From: Bryobacteraceae bacterium
GTDB taxonomy: Bacteria > Acidobacteriota > Terriglobia > Bryobacterales > Bryobacteraceae
Direction: 5' to 3'
DNA: 12,477 nt
Assembly (NCBI GenBank): GCA_947456995.1
Contig: CANGVB010000039.1
Coordinates: 1 to 12,477 of the forward strand
The notes below the pieces were generated by a model. That model saw nothing but the letters and a program-made list of their open reading frames with translations. It made no database searches and had not been told where the DNA came from. Shown here piece by piece: positions 1 through 9,400 of this stretch (position 1 is its first letter; the number at the start of each line of letters is the position of its first letter). The position numbers and the translations under genes were made by a program.

Positions 1-2133
1 ATTGTCAAATTCATCGGTCACTCGCACCGCAATCGTCAGCTCGCCAGCCCCGGGCCGATCTACTAGAAGTTGAAACTCAAGGTCCTTCGAATCAGCCAGT
101 CTCACCGTCGGGTCGATCAAACGCCAGTCGCTGCCATTGAGCGAAATCTCCGCCTTGCTAACCACACTACCAGCATCGCTAGCCTTAAACTTCAGGCTCA
201 CTCGCCCGCCAGATGGCGTCGCGCCTAGCTCAAGAATCTTCGGCGCAGTATTGTCGATCAGGAACGGCGCACTCACTCCCTGCGCACTCAGCCCCTGATT
301 CAAAGGGTTCGCAATCGAATCACTCGCCGTCACCCGAACCTGATACTTTCCATCTCCAAACGCCGTTGCATCAAAGCTGTAATACCGGTCCTTGATTTTG
401 TCCTTCAGCGGCTTCCAGCCCTGCTCATTCTCGCCCTTGATCTCAATCGAAAATTCAAGCGCATCGTTGTTCTCATCCACCGCCAGCCAACGCGCCCCAA
501 TCATCCCTTTGGCATAGGTAAGCGCAGGCGATGTCGACCCGTCCGTTGCAACAGTTGACGAACTCGTCTGAGCCTTGCCGATCGCTGGCAGAGTCAACGT
601 CATCACACTCGGAATGATCGTAGACGATGGCGCAGGAAACCGGTAATTCGCCGGAGTCGCTTCCACCACATCCACCCTTGGCGCTACATTCTTGGGCAGA
701 TAAGCAACATCCACCTGCGACACCGTTGGCCCATCCTGCTGCCCGCCAGACAGCACCGCGCGCCACTGCAGAAACCGTGCGGAAGGCGACACAATCCTAC
801 CCTCTTTCAAGGCAGCCCAGGCACTCCACATCTGCGTTGGCCGGTCCAGATTCCCGCTGCGTGTCTCAAAGCGGATCGCCCCGCCACTGGCGATTTCCTT
901 GGAATGCAACCGCCCCCACTGCGTAAACCCTCCCCCATCAAAAACTTCGCTCTCAAAGCTGCCCTGAGCTTCAAGCCCCGAGCCAACCTCAAAGAACTTT
1001 CCGATGTTTCCGGTCACCGCAATCAGCCGTGCCCCATCTTTGGCAAAGGCCGTAATCTGTGTCGACGACAGGCTTGTCAGCAAAGTCGATTGAGACGGGC
1101 TATCAATGCGGTAAAGATTCCCCTTGTTTCCAGTGCCGACAAGCAAACGGTCGCTCGAATCAAAGGCCATTGCATACACCAGATCGGTAGCCGCAGTCCA
1201 AACCCGCATCGGCGCACCATCCGCATCGATGCGAATAACTTCACTCCCGCCAGGAACCATGTTCGGCCCCATCGGCGCCGCAACAGATACGGGCCGGGGC
1301 TGAGCCGCTCCCTGCTGCTGCTGCGGTGCGGCAGTCACAATCGGTGGCTGCATCATTGGTATCAACTGCGATTGCCCCGAGGTCTTCTGCCCGATTACAC
1401 CCGCATAAATCGACCCATCCTTCGCCGCCACCAGTGCCGTTACTTCACGCTTGGCCGACTGATAAACCACAAACGGATTTCCCTGATCATCCGCCTTGAT
1501 GATCAACCCGCCCGGCTCAGTCCCCACATAAACAACACCTTTGGCGTCCACCGCGAGTGACCGCACATGGTCTTCATCCAGCTTCATCCACACCTTGCCG
1601 CTGCCATTCGGCGTAATCCGGTGCAACTCACCTTTATCCCCTGTAGCAGCCAGCAAGTCCCCGTTCGGCAGAAATGCCAGGCCCCAGATGTACTTTGCCT
1701 TGGGGTCATAAAACACCTCAGCCACCCCAGCCGCATTCACACGGTAGATCTTGCCATCGGGTGAAGACCCGGCATAGAGCCTGCCCCCGCGATCCACCGC
1801 GAGAGCAAACACATTCATCCCGTCAATCTCGGCAAACTTCTTCGACTGCCCGCCGCGTGACAATTCAAAGATCGCGCTCTTGTTCGTCGCCGGGCCACCA
1901 GCTGCATACACGGTCCCGTTCGCGCCCGTCACCGCCGTCCACAAATAAGGAATCGAAGGGTCAGCCAGATCCTTGATTGCTGGAGACAGCGACAATCGCC
2001 CATCACTCCGCAGCGCAACTTTCTTCAAATTGCCCTTTTCAAAATCAGACTGCGCATCCTGCGACCAATAACGCGTATCTACAGCCAGTGCAGTGAGCGC
2101 AAGGCTCAGAAAAACCAAAGCAGATTTGTACAT
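1..2133 (-). CDS. Secreted seven-bladed beta-propeller protein with C-terminal beta-sandwich domains (partial, C-terminus off window)
   Basis: The frame is open from the ATG at 2133 to the window edge, giving 711 codons with no stop. Residues 1-17 form a signal peptide (MYKSALVFLSLALTALA), so the product is exported. Seven repeats of the form 'AL..D..G.LYAGT..G.IYR' begin near residues 64, 108, 149, 190, 231, 319 and 360, matching a seven-bladed YVTN/WD40/SMP-30-like propeller. Blade 5 carries an insertion of about 48 residues (249-296) rich in Q, P, A and M, including QQQQ at 271-274. Residues 390-480 resemble the domain that often follows such propellers (motifs TRSGN, WSAW, SPSARFLQWRA). 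From about 545 onward Ig/FN3-like repeats occur (IDNTAPKI at 627-634). No cysteine occurs in the 711 residues. No catalytic motif is visible, so enzymatic activity is not claimed; a binding or sensing role is inferred. It starts 14 bp after the S55 gene and is probably co-transcribed with it. Confidence 0.88.
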   Translation of the reverse strand, partial: MYKSALVFLSLALTALAVDTRYWSQDAQSDFEKGNLKKVALRSDGRLSLSPAIKDLADPSIPYLWTAVTGANGTVYAAGGPATNKSAIFELSRGGQSKKFAEIDGMNVFALAVDRGGRLYAGSSPDGKIYRVNAAGVAEVFYDPKAKYIWGLAFLPNGDLLAATGDKGELHRITPNGSGKVWMKLDEDHVRSLAVDAKGVVYVGTEPGGLIIKADDQGNPFVVYQSAKREVTALVAAKDGSIYAGVIGQKTSGQSQLIPMMQPPIVTAAPQQQQGAAQPRPVSVAAPMGPNMVPGGSEVIRIDADGAPMRVWTAATDLVYAMAFDSSDRLLVGTGNKGNLYRIDSPSQSTLLTSLSSTQITAFAKDGARLIAVTGNIGKFFEVGSGLEAQGSFESEVFDGGGFTQWGRLHSKEIASGGAIRFETRSGNLDRPTQMWSAWAALKEGRIVSPSARFLQWRAVLSGGQQDGPTVSQVDVAYLPKNVAPRVDVVEATPANYRFPAPSSTIIPSVMTLTLPAIGKAQTSSSTVATDGSTSPALTYAKGMIGARWLAVDENNDALEFSIEIKGENEQGWKPLKDKIKDRYYSFDATAFGDGKYQVRVTASDSIANPLNQGLSAQGVSAPFLIDNTAPKILELGATPSGGRVSLKFKASDAGSVVSKAEISLNGSDWRLIDPTVRLADSKDLEFQLLVDRPGAGELTIAVRVTDEFDN

Positions 2134-2144
2134 GTAAGAAAAGA

Positions 2145-2149
2145 TCCTT
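2145..2149 (-). promoter_or_regulatory. Ribosome binding site of the propeller gene, overlapping the stop of the S55 gene
   Basis: On the minus strand the sequence reads TAAGGATCTTTTCTTACATG. The AAGGA core shares bases with the TAA stop (2150-2148) of the upstream S55 gene and lies 11 nt before the propeller ATG. The spacing is a little long but no other candidate exists, and the arrangement supports coupled translation of the two genes. Confidence 0.5.
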
Positions 2150-3941
2150 AGCGCACCGTAAAGCGCAAACTGTAATTGCCACTCACCACGTAATCAAAAG
2201 GAATCGCGGCGGCTTCCGTATAAGACTCAAGCAGGGTAAGCATCGGGCGCGTCGGTGCACGTCCAGCCTGCAACACATTCATCACCGAACTCGGCAAACT
2301 CGTCAGACTCTTGTCATCGAGATACACCGTCGGTTTCATGCTCGTGATCACGGCATAAAGCTGCGTATTCACTCGCTCCTGATTGATCAGGTTCACCGTC
2401 TGGGACAACTCGATAAATCGATTTGCATTGCCCGCAACCGAAGGCGCGCGATTCAATGTATCGGCATCCACCAGCACAATTTTGTGCTCGCCCTTGGACA
2501 ATCCGCTCGGAATTTTGATCTTGAGCGACCGGCTTAATCTCTCCCCGCGATAAGGCTGCACAAATACCTTCAGTGCAATCTCCTCACCCGGGTCCACTTC
2601 TGTCTTCTCAATCCAGGCACTTTCAACCGTAGCTGCACGCCGTTCTGGAATCAGATCAATCGTTGCATTCACAGCCTTCAGCTTCGGGTTCTCCAGCGTA
2701 TTCGAAAAGAGCCGGTTAAACTTGTCGCCCCACCAACTGGCCAGCCCAATAGCCGGCGGCATCGGGCTGTCGTTTACCGTCGCCAGCCCGCTTACATCAA
2801 GCGTTGGCAGCCCATCCAGTTCCACCTTGCCGCTCAATCGGTATGTCGTCTCATCGGAAAACTCGTTCAGCCCCGATATCGAATCGAACAAGGTCATCGT
2901 CATCAAAAACGGCGTCCACTTCTGGTTCACAAACACATTGAAGCGAAAATCCTTTTCACCAGCCACTCCACCCTTGGCCCCCAGATTCCGCACCTTCAGG
3001 TTCACTGGAATTGTCTCCGCCTGCTCGCCCAGTAAGCCCTGAATTCCAGAATGCCGGTCCTGCCGCAATGCCCCTACAATCTCGGTTGTATTCCCAACCT
3101 TGTTCGGCTGAAAACTCGAACTCAACACCGTGAGAATCTCACCCTTGGCCATTGGCATATCAAGCGGCCCCATATTGAAGAACGGGTGCCCAAAGCCCAG
3201 CACCTTATTGCCATCGTTGTAGGTCACCGTTCCAAGCCCCGAGATATTCATATCTCCAGAAACCAGCACGCCGACAATCGGCTGCCCCGGCTGCAACGAG
3301 GTCTTCCAGTCCGAAGCGGGCTTGGTCTCATAATTCGCTCCACCCGCACCACCCATCACCGGGCGCAAGCCCATCTGCTGCAAGGCTGCACCAAAGTTTT
3401 GCAACGTCGCCTCATGAAATCCAGAAAAAGTCAGTGGCGTATCAATCTGCTGCATCATCGCCCCAGCCAGCACATTCTCGGGCACTCTCATCGGCTGATT
3501 CGCAGCCACCGACTGCGGCGTCTTCGCATCTTTCGGCTTGGACGAGTCAAACTGGTTGATCTCCAGCATCAGGTCAATCGGAGTGATCCCGCAGATCGCA
3601 TCGGGCGAGAACACACTGATCCGCAAGCTCACTGCTCCTACCAGCTTCCCATCGATATAAACAGGCGACCCCGACATCCCGCCCGCAACTCCCGTCCTCA
3701 AAGCCTTCCCAAACATCTTCGCGAGAATGATGTCCTGTTTTGGCCCCCAGGCATTTTTCCACAGGCCAATGATCTCGATTGGCACTGGCTCCACCTCAGA
3801 CCCTTCAAAAACCGTCCAGGCCGTGGCTTTCATCCCGGCCTTTACCTGGTCAAGCGGAAACACCTCAACCTTTCCCGCCTTCGGAGCTTGCGCAAAAGCC
3901 ATAGTCGCGCCAGCCAAAACCAAACACAAGATATTTTTCAT
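2148..3941 (-). CDS. SpoIVB-type peptidase S55 domain protein, secreted
   Basis: This 597-residue protein begins with a signal peptide (about residues 1-18, ending MAFAQA). Residues 45-105 contain the S55 block: IEIIGLWKN, QDIILAKM, then GVAGGMSGSPVYIDGKLVGAV, where the serine of MSGSP (Ser90, by analogy with trypsin GDSGGP) is the expected nucleophile. Residues 235-265 hold GLGTVTYNDGNKVLGFGHPF, matching the segment that carries the catalytic histidine (here His252) in SpoIVB. In Bacillus SpoIVB the histidine block precedes the serine block; here the order is reversed. The SpoIVB catalytic Asp position aligns by eye with a non-acidic residue (around Met76), so activity is uncertain. Residues 440-500 look like a beta-sandwich domain (EVDPGEEIALKVFVQPYRGE). 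Such proteins are familiar in Acidobacteriota, which are not spore formers, so a sporulation role is not implied. The start has a good AGGA five bases upstream. The gene is followed at once by the propeller gene. Confidence 0.9.
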   Translation of the reverse strand: MKNILCLVLAGATMAFAQAPKAGKVEVFPLDQVKAGMKATAWTVFEGSEVEPVPIEIIGLWKNAWGPKQDIILAKMFGKALRTGVAGGMSGSPVYIDGKLVGAVSLRISVFSPDAICGITPIDLMLEINQFDSSKPKDAKTPQSVAANQPMRVPENVLAGAMMQQIDTPLTFSGFHEATLQNFGAALQQMGLRPVMGGAGGANYETKPASDWKTSLQPGQPIVGVLVSGDMNISGLGTVTYNDGNKVLGFGHPFFNMGPLDMPMAKGEILTVLSSSFQPNKVGNTTEIVGALRQDRHSGIQGLLGEQAETIPVNLKVRNLGAKGGVAGEKDFRFNVFVNQKWTPFLMTMTLFDSISGLNEFSDETTYRLSGKVELDGLPTLDVSGLATVNDSPMPPAIGLASWWGDKFNRLFSNTLENPKLKAVNATIDLIPERRAATVESAWIEKTEVDPGEEIALKVFVQPYRGERLSRSLKIKIPSGLSKGEHKIVLVDADTLNRAPSVAGNANRFIELSQTVNLINQERVNTQLYAVITSMKPTVYLDDKSLTSLPSSVMNVLQAGRAPTRPMLTLLESYTEAAAIPFDYVVSGNYSLRFTVR

Positions 3942-4028
3942 GAACTTCCTGGATCCTGCCCAATTAGACGACTTCCGAACCGGTTTCGGTGCCCTTAATC
4001 TTTACAGTATATAGGTCAGCCCGAAATG
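3942..4028 (-). promoter_or_regulatory. 87-bp gap between TPR and S55 genes: weak promoter candidate and small hairpin
   Basis: Reading on the minus strand, TATACT (4011-4006) is a five-of-six match to a -10 box, but no convincing -35 box lies 16-18 bases upstream. About 16 bases further downstream, at 3989-3975, CCGAA-ACCGG-TTCGG could form a 5-bp stem with a 5-base loop. It has no U-run, so it is not a credible intrinsic terminator. AGGA precedes the S55 ATG by five bases. The gap may hold a separate promoter for the S55/propeller pair, or the four minus-strand genes may form one transcript; the sequence does not decide. Confidence 0.25.
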
Positions 4029-6452
4029 CTATTGTTTGCTTCGAAGACGGATCATCTCAAGCGTCCGCACGATCTCGATATCCCCCGGCTTAGCCTCGCG
4101 CGCTTGCCTCAAGGCCCGCTCGGCATTTTCCAGATCACCCGCCCGCGCATAGGTCAGGCCAAGGTTCTTGTGTAAATCCGCACGCGCCCTGCAATCGCCG
4201 CAGATTTGAATTGCCTCGTTGATTCGTTCGATCGCACGAGGCCAATCGTGCGAAGCAGCCGCACTCAATCCAAAATTGCCCATTGCCTCTGCCTCCTCGG
4301 CAACTTGCCTCGATAGCTTGAGGTCAGCCAAACGCTTGCGATATACGGCTGCCTGCTCTGGATTGCTGGCCTGCAGATTCCGCGACAGTGCGTAAAGCGC
4401 CTCGTTGTGGTTAGGGTTGAGTCGAACCAGCTTTTCCCAGGCCGCGATGGCACGTGGGCGGTCCTCCAGTTGAACGGCTGTTTGCCCCAGAAGGAAGAGC
4501 GCATCCTGATCGTTTGGCTTACGTGCGATCAGACGATCAATCAGCCCGGCTGCCTCACGCGGGTGGTCCAGATTCTTGTGTGTCAGGGCCAACAGATAAA
4601 GGGCGGGGTCGGATTTTGGGTCGAGCTCCAGTGCTAGCTCCAGGTGTTTCTGCGCAACCTCGAACTGCTTCAAATCAAATTGGGCCCGGCCAAAGTTGTA
4701 ATGTGCAGCGGCGCTCTTCGGCGCAAGGCGGACGGCTTCGCCAAAAGAAGCACTTGCGGCAGCAAGGTCGAATTGATCGGCTTGCGCTATGCCCAAATTG
4801 AGACGGGCTTCTGAAGATTGTGGCTCAAGCTCAACCACCTTGGCGAAGAGTGCCAGAGCTTCTTTCCAGCGATTGATACGCGAGGCAACCATCCCAAGCG
4901 AACTCATGACGCGAGGGTTCGATGGCAGCAGCCTGAGAGCCTGGCCGATGTCTCGATACGCATCGGAAAAACGCTGTTGGCTCGCCCTCATCAGGCCAAG
5001 ATTGAGGAAAGCGAGTCCAGCGCTCGGGTCTAGTTCTGTACTGATGCGAAACTGCTGTTCAGCTTCAGAGAATCGCGATTGCTGCCCCAGCAGCACCCCA
5101 AGATCGGAGTGCGCCGCAACAAATTGCGGGTCCAACTCAATGGCGCGGCGAAGAGCGGCTTCTGCCGTCGAAAATTGGCCCGCACTGAGCAAAAGCAGTC
5201 CTGAACGATGATGAGCAGCAGCGAAATAAGGGTCGATCGCAAGTGCGCGATCCAGTGACTGCCGCGCTGCACGAGCATCATTGATCCTTATCTGTGCGAG
5301 GGCAAGATTGTAATGCGTTCGGGCATTGTTGGGTTCAAGCTTCATGGCTTCGGTGTAGGTTTCAATCGCTCGCCGGGGATCGCCGTCAAGCAACTCGGCA
5401 TTAGCCCGGTCTGCGGTAGAGCTGGCTACTTCCGCAGAAGCCGCCGTCTGCTTGAGCTTCTGAACAGTGGCAAGCGCGATGTTTGCCAACTCAGCTTCGT
5501 TCAACTTTCGGTAAACCGCAGCAAGTTGAAAATGAACATCTGAGGATTGCGGGTTTAGCGATCGGGCATTTTCCAGGTGCTTCCTCGCCTCTGCCACATC
5601 GCCCAGGCGTGCCAACACAAAGCCAAGCTGGTAACTGGCATCCGCATGGCGCGGGTTCAGCTTGACGGCTTCTTCGAATGCAACTTTTGCTTCCGCCATC
5701 TGGTCGATACCCCGCAGAGCCAGGCCTCGCAGGTAACTGCGCTCAAACGCATCGGGTCCCCGATAGGCGGCAAGCAGCGGCAAAGCTTTTTCGTAATCGC
5801 GAAATGCAATCAGCGCTCGCGCCAGCGACAGTCGCGCATCTTCATTTGCTGGATTCAACCGCAGCGCTTCGGCAAATGAGCTGGCAGCATCCTCGAAGCG
5901 CTCAAGTCCTGCCAATCCACGGCCAAGATTGAAATGCACCGCTTCTGCCGTGGGTTGCAGTTTGCGGGCACGCTCAAGAATCGCTACGGCCTTGACGAAA
6001 TTGCGCGCCTCGACATACGCATAGCCAAGCGCGAGATAGTGTCCGACTTCGCGTGGCTCAAGCAAGAGTGCTTCTTCGAGGTAAACGGCGGCCGCGCTGA
6101 ATTTCGAATCGAGAATGAGTGCCCGGGAGATGCCCCGCAAGGCGAGGGCGTTCTTGGGTTGAGTGCTGAGTACACCTCGAAACTGTGTCTGCGCATCGGC
6201 GAGTTGGTTTGCCTCAATCAGCAAATTGCCAAGCGAGATACGGGCAGCGAAGAATCGCGGGTCGAGGCGGATGGCCTCACGATAGGAGACCATCGCGCAA
6301 TCACTACGCTGACGGGAAACGAAAAACCCGCCGAGCGCATTGTGTACGCTGGCGGCGGGTTTAGCCTTTAATTGTTGTTCGAGATCTGCTGGCCCCTGGC
6401 AAGGGTTTTGGGCAAATGCCACTGAGGCCAGCAGAAGAATCGGGATGAGCAT
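4029..6452 (-). CDS. Large exported TPR-repeat protein (about 20 TPRs)
   Basis: The 807-residue product starts with a short hydrophobic signal-like segment (MLIPILLLASVAFA, cleavage likely before QNP) and is then almost wholly tetratricopeptide repeats. The 34-residue period is obvious from repeated ends such as RLDP, RLNP, KLNP, KLEP, ELDP, ELEP and RLAP with the G/Y/A/F pattern inside each helix pair, from about residue 35 to 685. A short break (about 690-725) is followed by two more repeats to residue 790. TPR superhelices bind peptides or partner proteins; no catalytic domain is present. A CxxC (CGDC, 751-754) lies in the penultimate repeat. The ATG overlaps the receptor stop (TAATG), with no strong Shine-Dalgarno, suggesting translation coupled to the receptor. 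An envelope scaffold for the receptor is the natural inference, but the ligand is unknown. Confidence 0.92.
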   Translation of the reverse strand: MLIPILLLASVAFAQNPCQGPADLEQQLKAKPAASVHNALGGFFVSRQRSDCAMVSYREAIRLDPRFFAARISLGNLLIEANQLADAQTQFRGVLSTQPKNALALRGISRALILDSKFSAAAVYLEEALLLEPREVGHYLALGYAYVEARNFVKAVAILERARKLQPTAEAVHFNLGRGLAGLERFEDAASSFAEALRLNPANEDARLSLARALIAFRDYEKALPLLAAYRGPDAFERSYLRGLALRGIDQMAEAKVAFEEAVKLNPRHADASYQLGFVLARLGDVAEARKHLENARSLNPQSSDVHFQLAAVYRKLNEAELANIALATVQKLKQTAASAEVASSTADRANAELLDGDPRRAIETYTEAMKLEPNNARTHYNLALAQIRINDARAARQSLDRALAIDPYFAAAHHRSGLLLLSAGQFSTAEAALRRAIELDPQFVAAHSDLGVLLGQQSRFSEAEQQFRISTELDPSAGLAFLNLGLMRASQQRFSDAYRDIGQALRLLPSNPRVMSSLGMVASRINRWKEALALFAKVVELEPQSSEARLNLGIAQADQFDLAAASASFGEAVRLAPKSAAAHYNFGRAQFDLKQFEVAQKHLELALELDPKSDPALYLLALTHKNLDHPREAAGLIDRLIARKPNDQDALFLLGQTAVQLEDRPRAIAAWEKLVRLNPNHNEALYALSRNLQASNPEQAAVYRKRLADLKLSRQVAEEAEAMGNFGLSAAASHDWPRAIERINEAIQICGDCRARADLHKNLGLTYARAGDLENAERALRQAREAKPGDIEIVRTLEMIRLRSKQ

Positions 6453-6454
6453 TA
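6450..6454 (-). promoter_or_regulatory. TAATG stop/start overlap coupling receptor and TPR genes
   Basis: On the minus strand the receptor gene ends TTTTAATG: TAA at 6454-6452 is its stop and ATG at 6452-6450 starts the TPR gene, sharing one A. The bases just upstream (GATTCGTGTTT) contain no good Shine-Dalgarno, so termination-reinitiation is the likely way the TPR protein is translated. Confidence 0.7.
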
Positions 6455-9400
6455 AAACACGAATCTACCACCGAGTTGAAGCTGACGCGGCTGGTTAGCC
6501 GTGCCGGTGACAGTTCCGAAGAGCTGTGCATTCGACAGATTGGCGTTGGGCGGCGCGTAAACAGGGTGGTTGAACATATTGAACCCTTCTACGCGAAGCT
6601 CAAAGCGCCGGCTTTCACCGAGTCGGAATTCGCGGAAGACCGAGAGATCGAAATTCTCCCAGCCGTCCGACCGCATACGGAAGCGGCCTGAATTGCCGAA
6701 GGTGAATGGCGCAGGTGCCGCCACCTTGCTCCTGTCGAACCATTGGCCCGTCGTTGGATTCTCCAGTTCCGGATTCCCAAGGAAGTTGAGGCGCAAGTAA
6801 TTCGAGTTGCCGGTATTCGCCAAATCTCCATTGATTTGAAGATTGTAGGGTTGGCCGGAACTCAGACGGATAATGCCGTTCGTCCTCCAGCCGCCAAGAA
6901 TGTAGTCGCCTACCTTGTTGTTGGTCTGGAAGCGTTTTCCTTTGCCGAAGGGCAGTTCGTAAACAAAGTTCATTGTGGCCACGTGCGTGAGGTCGAAGCC
7001 TGAAACGCTGCGGTCGTTATTGAACTTGTATGGGTCCTGAATCGAGCAACCCTCGACACCATACCAGCCGGAGCAGCCGATGTCGATAGACTTCGAATAG
7101 GTGTAGTTGATCATATATGCAAAGCCGCCCTTGAATTTCTTGTCGAGCAGGAACTGCATACTTTGATAGTTACCGCGACCCCAGCTGCGGTCATAGTAAG
7201 TGGGGCGAATGTAGGGGAAGGGTGCGCGTTCCCGGAAGTTGCCCGGGCCTGGCGTTGTGGCAACGTTGTAGAAACCACCAATATCCAGGCGGCGAGAGCC
7301 CGATCCGACGTAGTTCACAGTGACGACAGTATCGGAATTAATCTGATGCTGTACACCGAAATTCCACTGCAGCGAATAGGGGTTCTGGAAGTTAGGATCC
7401 ATGTACCACTGCACCTGGTTAAAGGGTGTCGCTTCAGGAAGTGCGCCAGCCGGGAACGGGTTGCGCCCGTTAAAGGTCGGAGTCGGCTGTGCAGCGGTAG
7501 GATTGTTCAGATTTTCCTGCAGCTGTTCGCCGACGCTGGGCCACTGAGCTGAGTAGTTCTGAGCAGTCTGAACCACAGCGGCGTAGTTGTCAAAGAAGAT
7601 ACCGAATGACGCACGGACTGCTGTGCGGGGGGCAATGCGATAAGCAAAGCCAACCCGAGGCTGCCAGTTGTCGTTTGTATTCTTGTACAGCTTTGCATTC
7701 GGTAGAAGTTCTACGTTTGCAGGCAGTCTGCCGCCTGGCACGCAAGGTGCTCTCCGCAGTTCTTCGCATGAGCCAGGCTGCTTCTGGATGAGGTAAACAC
7801 CCCGTTGCAGGTCATAGCCGCCAGTGAAGATATTCTCATTGCCTTCCTGGCCGAGTGGCGGAATGAAGGTTTTGTCGTAGCGGAAGCCCAGGTTGATCGT
7901 AAGCTTCGATGAGAACTTCCACTGGTCCTGGATGAAGAAGCCCATGTGGCCGCCACGACGAACTGTAGTGGAGCGATTGCGGAAGGAGGCCGCGTCCGGC
8001 ACATCGAGCAGGAAGCTGGCCAACTGGCTGCCGGTGTTGCCGGGGCTCTGTGGATTCGAAGTCTGGATGGGACGATAGGTCGCACTGGCATTTCTTGGCG
8101 AACCCAGGAAGTCCATGTTGTTCCATTCACCACCCATCTTGAGCTGATGATTGCCTTTGATCTTGGTGAACGATGCCTTGTACTGCCAGACGTCTGACGG
8201 CCGGTTGAGTGAGAGGCTCTCGGCACCGCCTACCCAACCATCGATGTTGAGCGCGGGAACCAGTGTTTGATTGTCCAGAAAGTTGCAACAAAAAACAGGA
8301 TTGTAGCCGACATCCCGGACGAAATTGGCGGGCAGACTGCGGAAGCGTTGGCCGCTGTTGTCCACGTTCACAAGTCGGCCGAACTGCGCCTGCAAAATTG
8401 TAGTCGGGTCAAAGGTATGAACCCAGCTCGTTCCAATGTTCATTGCGTTGAACTCGCGGAAGCTGGCCAGGATCGGACGCCCGCCCGAAGCTGTCTGGTC
8501 GAGCATCGAGTGGCTCAAGCGGAAGAATACGTTGTCCTTGGGGGTAAGAACGCGGTCCACCCGGAAGGAATATTCATCCTGATTCTGGCTGAAGCCCGAC
8601 GGGTCCAGCGCATTGCGGTCAGAGGTAATCGGCGCACCACCAACAGGGAAGGTGGTTCTGGCATAAAGCAGATTTCCAGCGCTGATACGGCTGGCAGGAA
8701 TCCGGTTGCCGGCAAAAGGATCACGGACGAAGCCGGTTCCATTCGGGTTGGCGCGTGAGGTGAAGGGGTCAAAAATCTGTCTTGCGTCGTCGCTCAAATC
8801 GCCATTCAGGTTGGCTGCCGTCGGCACACGAAACAGAGCATTGTTTGCCCTGCGGAAGCGCCATCCCTGGTAGGCACCATGGAAGAACGTAGTGTTGCGG
8901 CCATTCAAGATTTTCGGGATTACTACCGGGCCACCGATGGCACCACCGAACTGGTTCTGACGGAAGGGAGTTACCAGCGGCAGAAAAGTGTTACGGGCAT
9001 CAAATTCGCTGTTGCGAACATATTCCCAGGCTGAGCCATGAAGCTGGTTAGTGCCATTTTGTGTTGCAACGTTGATCACGCCACCAAGCACACCACCAAA
9101 TTCAGCCTGATCATTGTGCGATTGCACTTTGAATTCGGCGATCGCATCTACGATCGGATTTACCGCAGGAGTAGAAAGCATCAGGCCCTGGTTGGTAATG
9201 CCGTCCAGAGTCCAGAAGTTCGAACGGTTCGTTTGGCCGTTGATGGCCGGAAAGATAAACGCACCAATTCCAGGATGGGCAAAGCCCGAACCTGTATTCT
9301 GCGAAACGCTGACTGGGGCTACACCCGGTGTCAGCGAAAGAAGCTGTGTAAAGTTGCGTCCGTTCAACGGCAAGTCAACTACTTGTTGCCGTGCAACGAC

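Noticed and set aside
1312..1323. CTG tandem repeat as a phase-variation tract
   Set aside because: Only four trinucleotide units are present, and changes in number would keep the frame; it simply encodes QQQQ.
904..1560. 218-codon open frame on the plus strand
   Set aside because: It lies wholly inside the propeller gene on the other strand, has an Arg/Pro/His-rich composition typical of antisense reading, and shows no domain.
3975..3989. Hairpin CCGAA-N5-TTCGG as an intrinsic terminator after the TPR gene
   Set aside because: The stem is only 5 bp and no T-run follows on the minus strand.
3051..3998. 315-codon open frame on the plus strand
   Set aside because: It is antisense to the S55 gene, is extremely rich in Arg, His and Pro, and has no recognisable motif; the minus-strand protein is clearly the real one.
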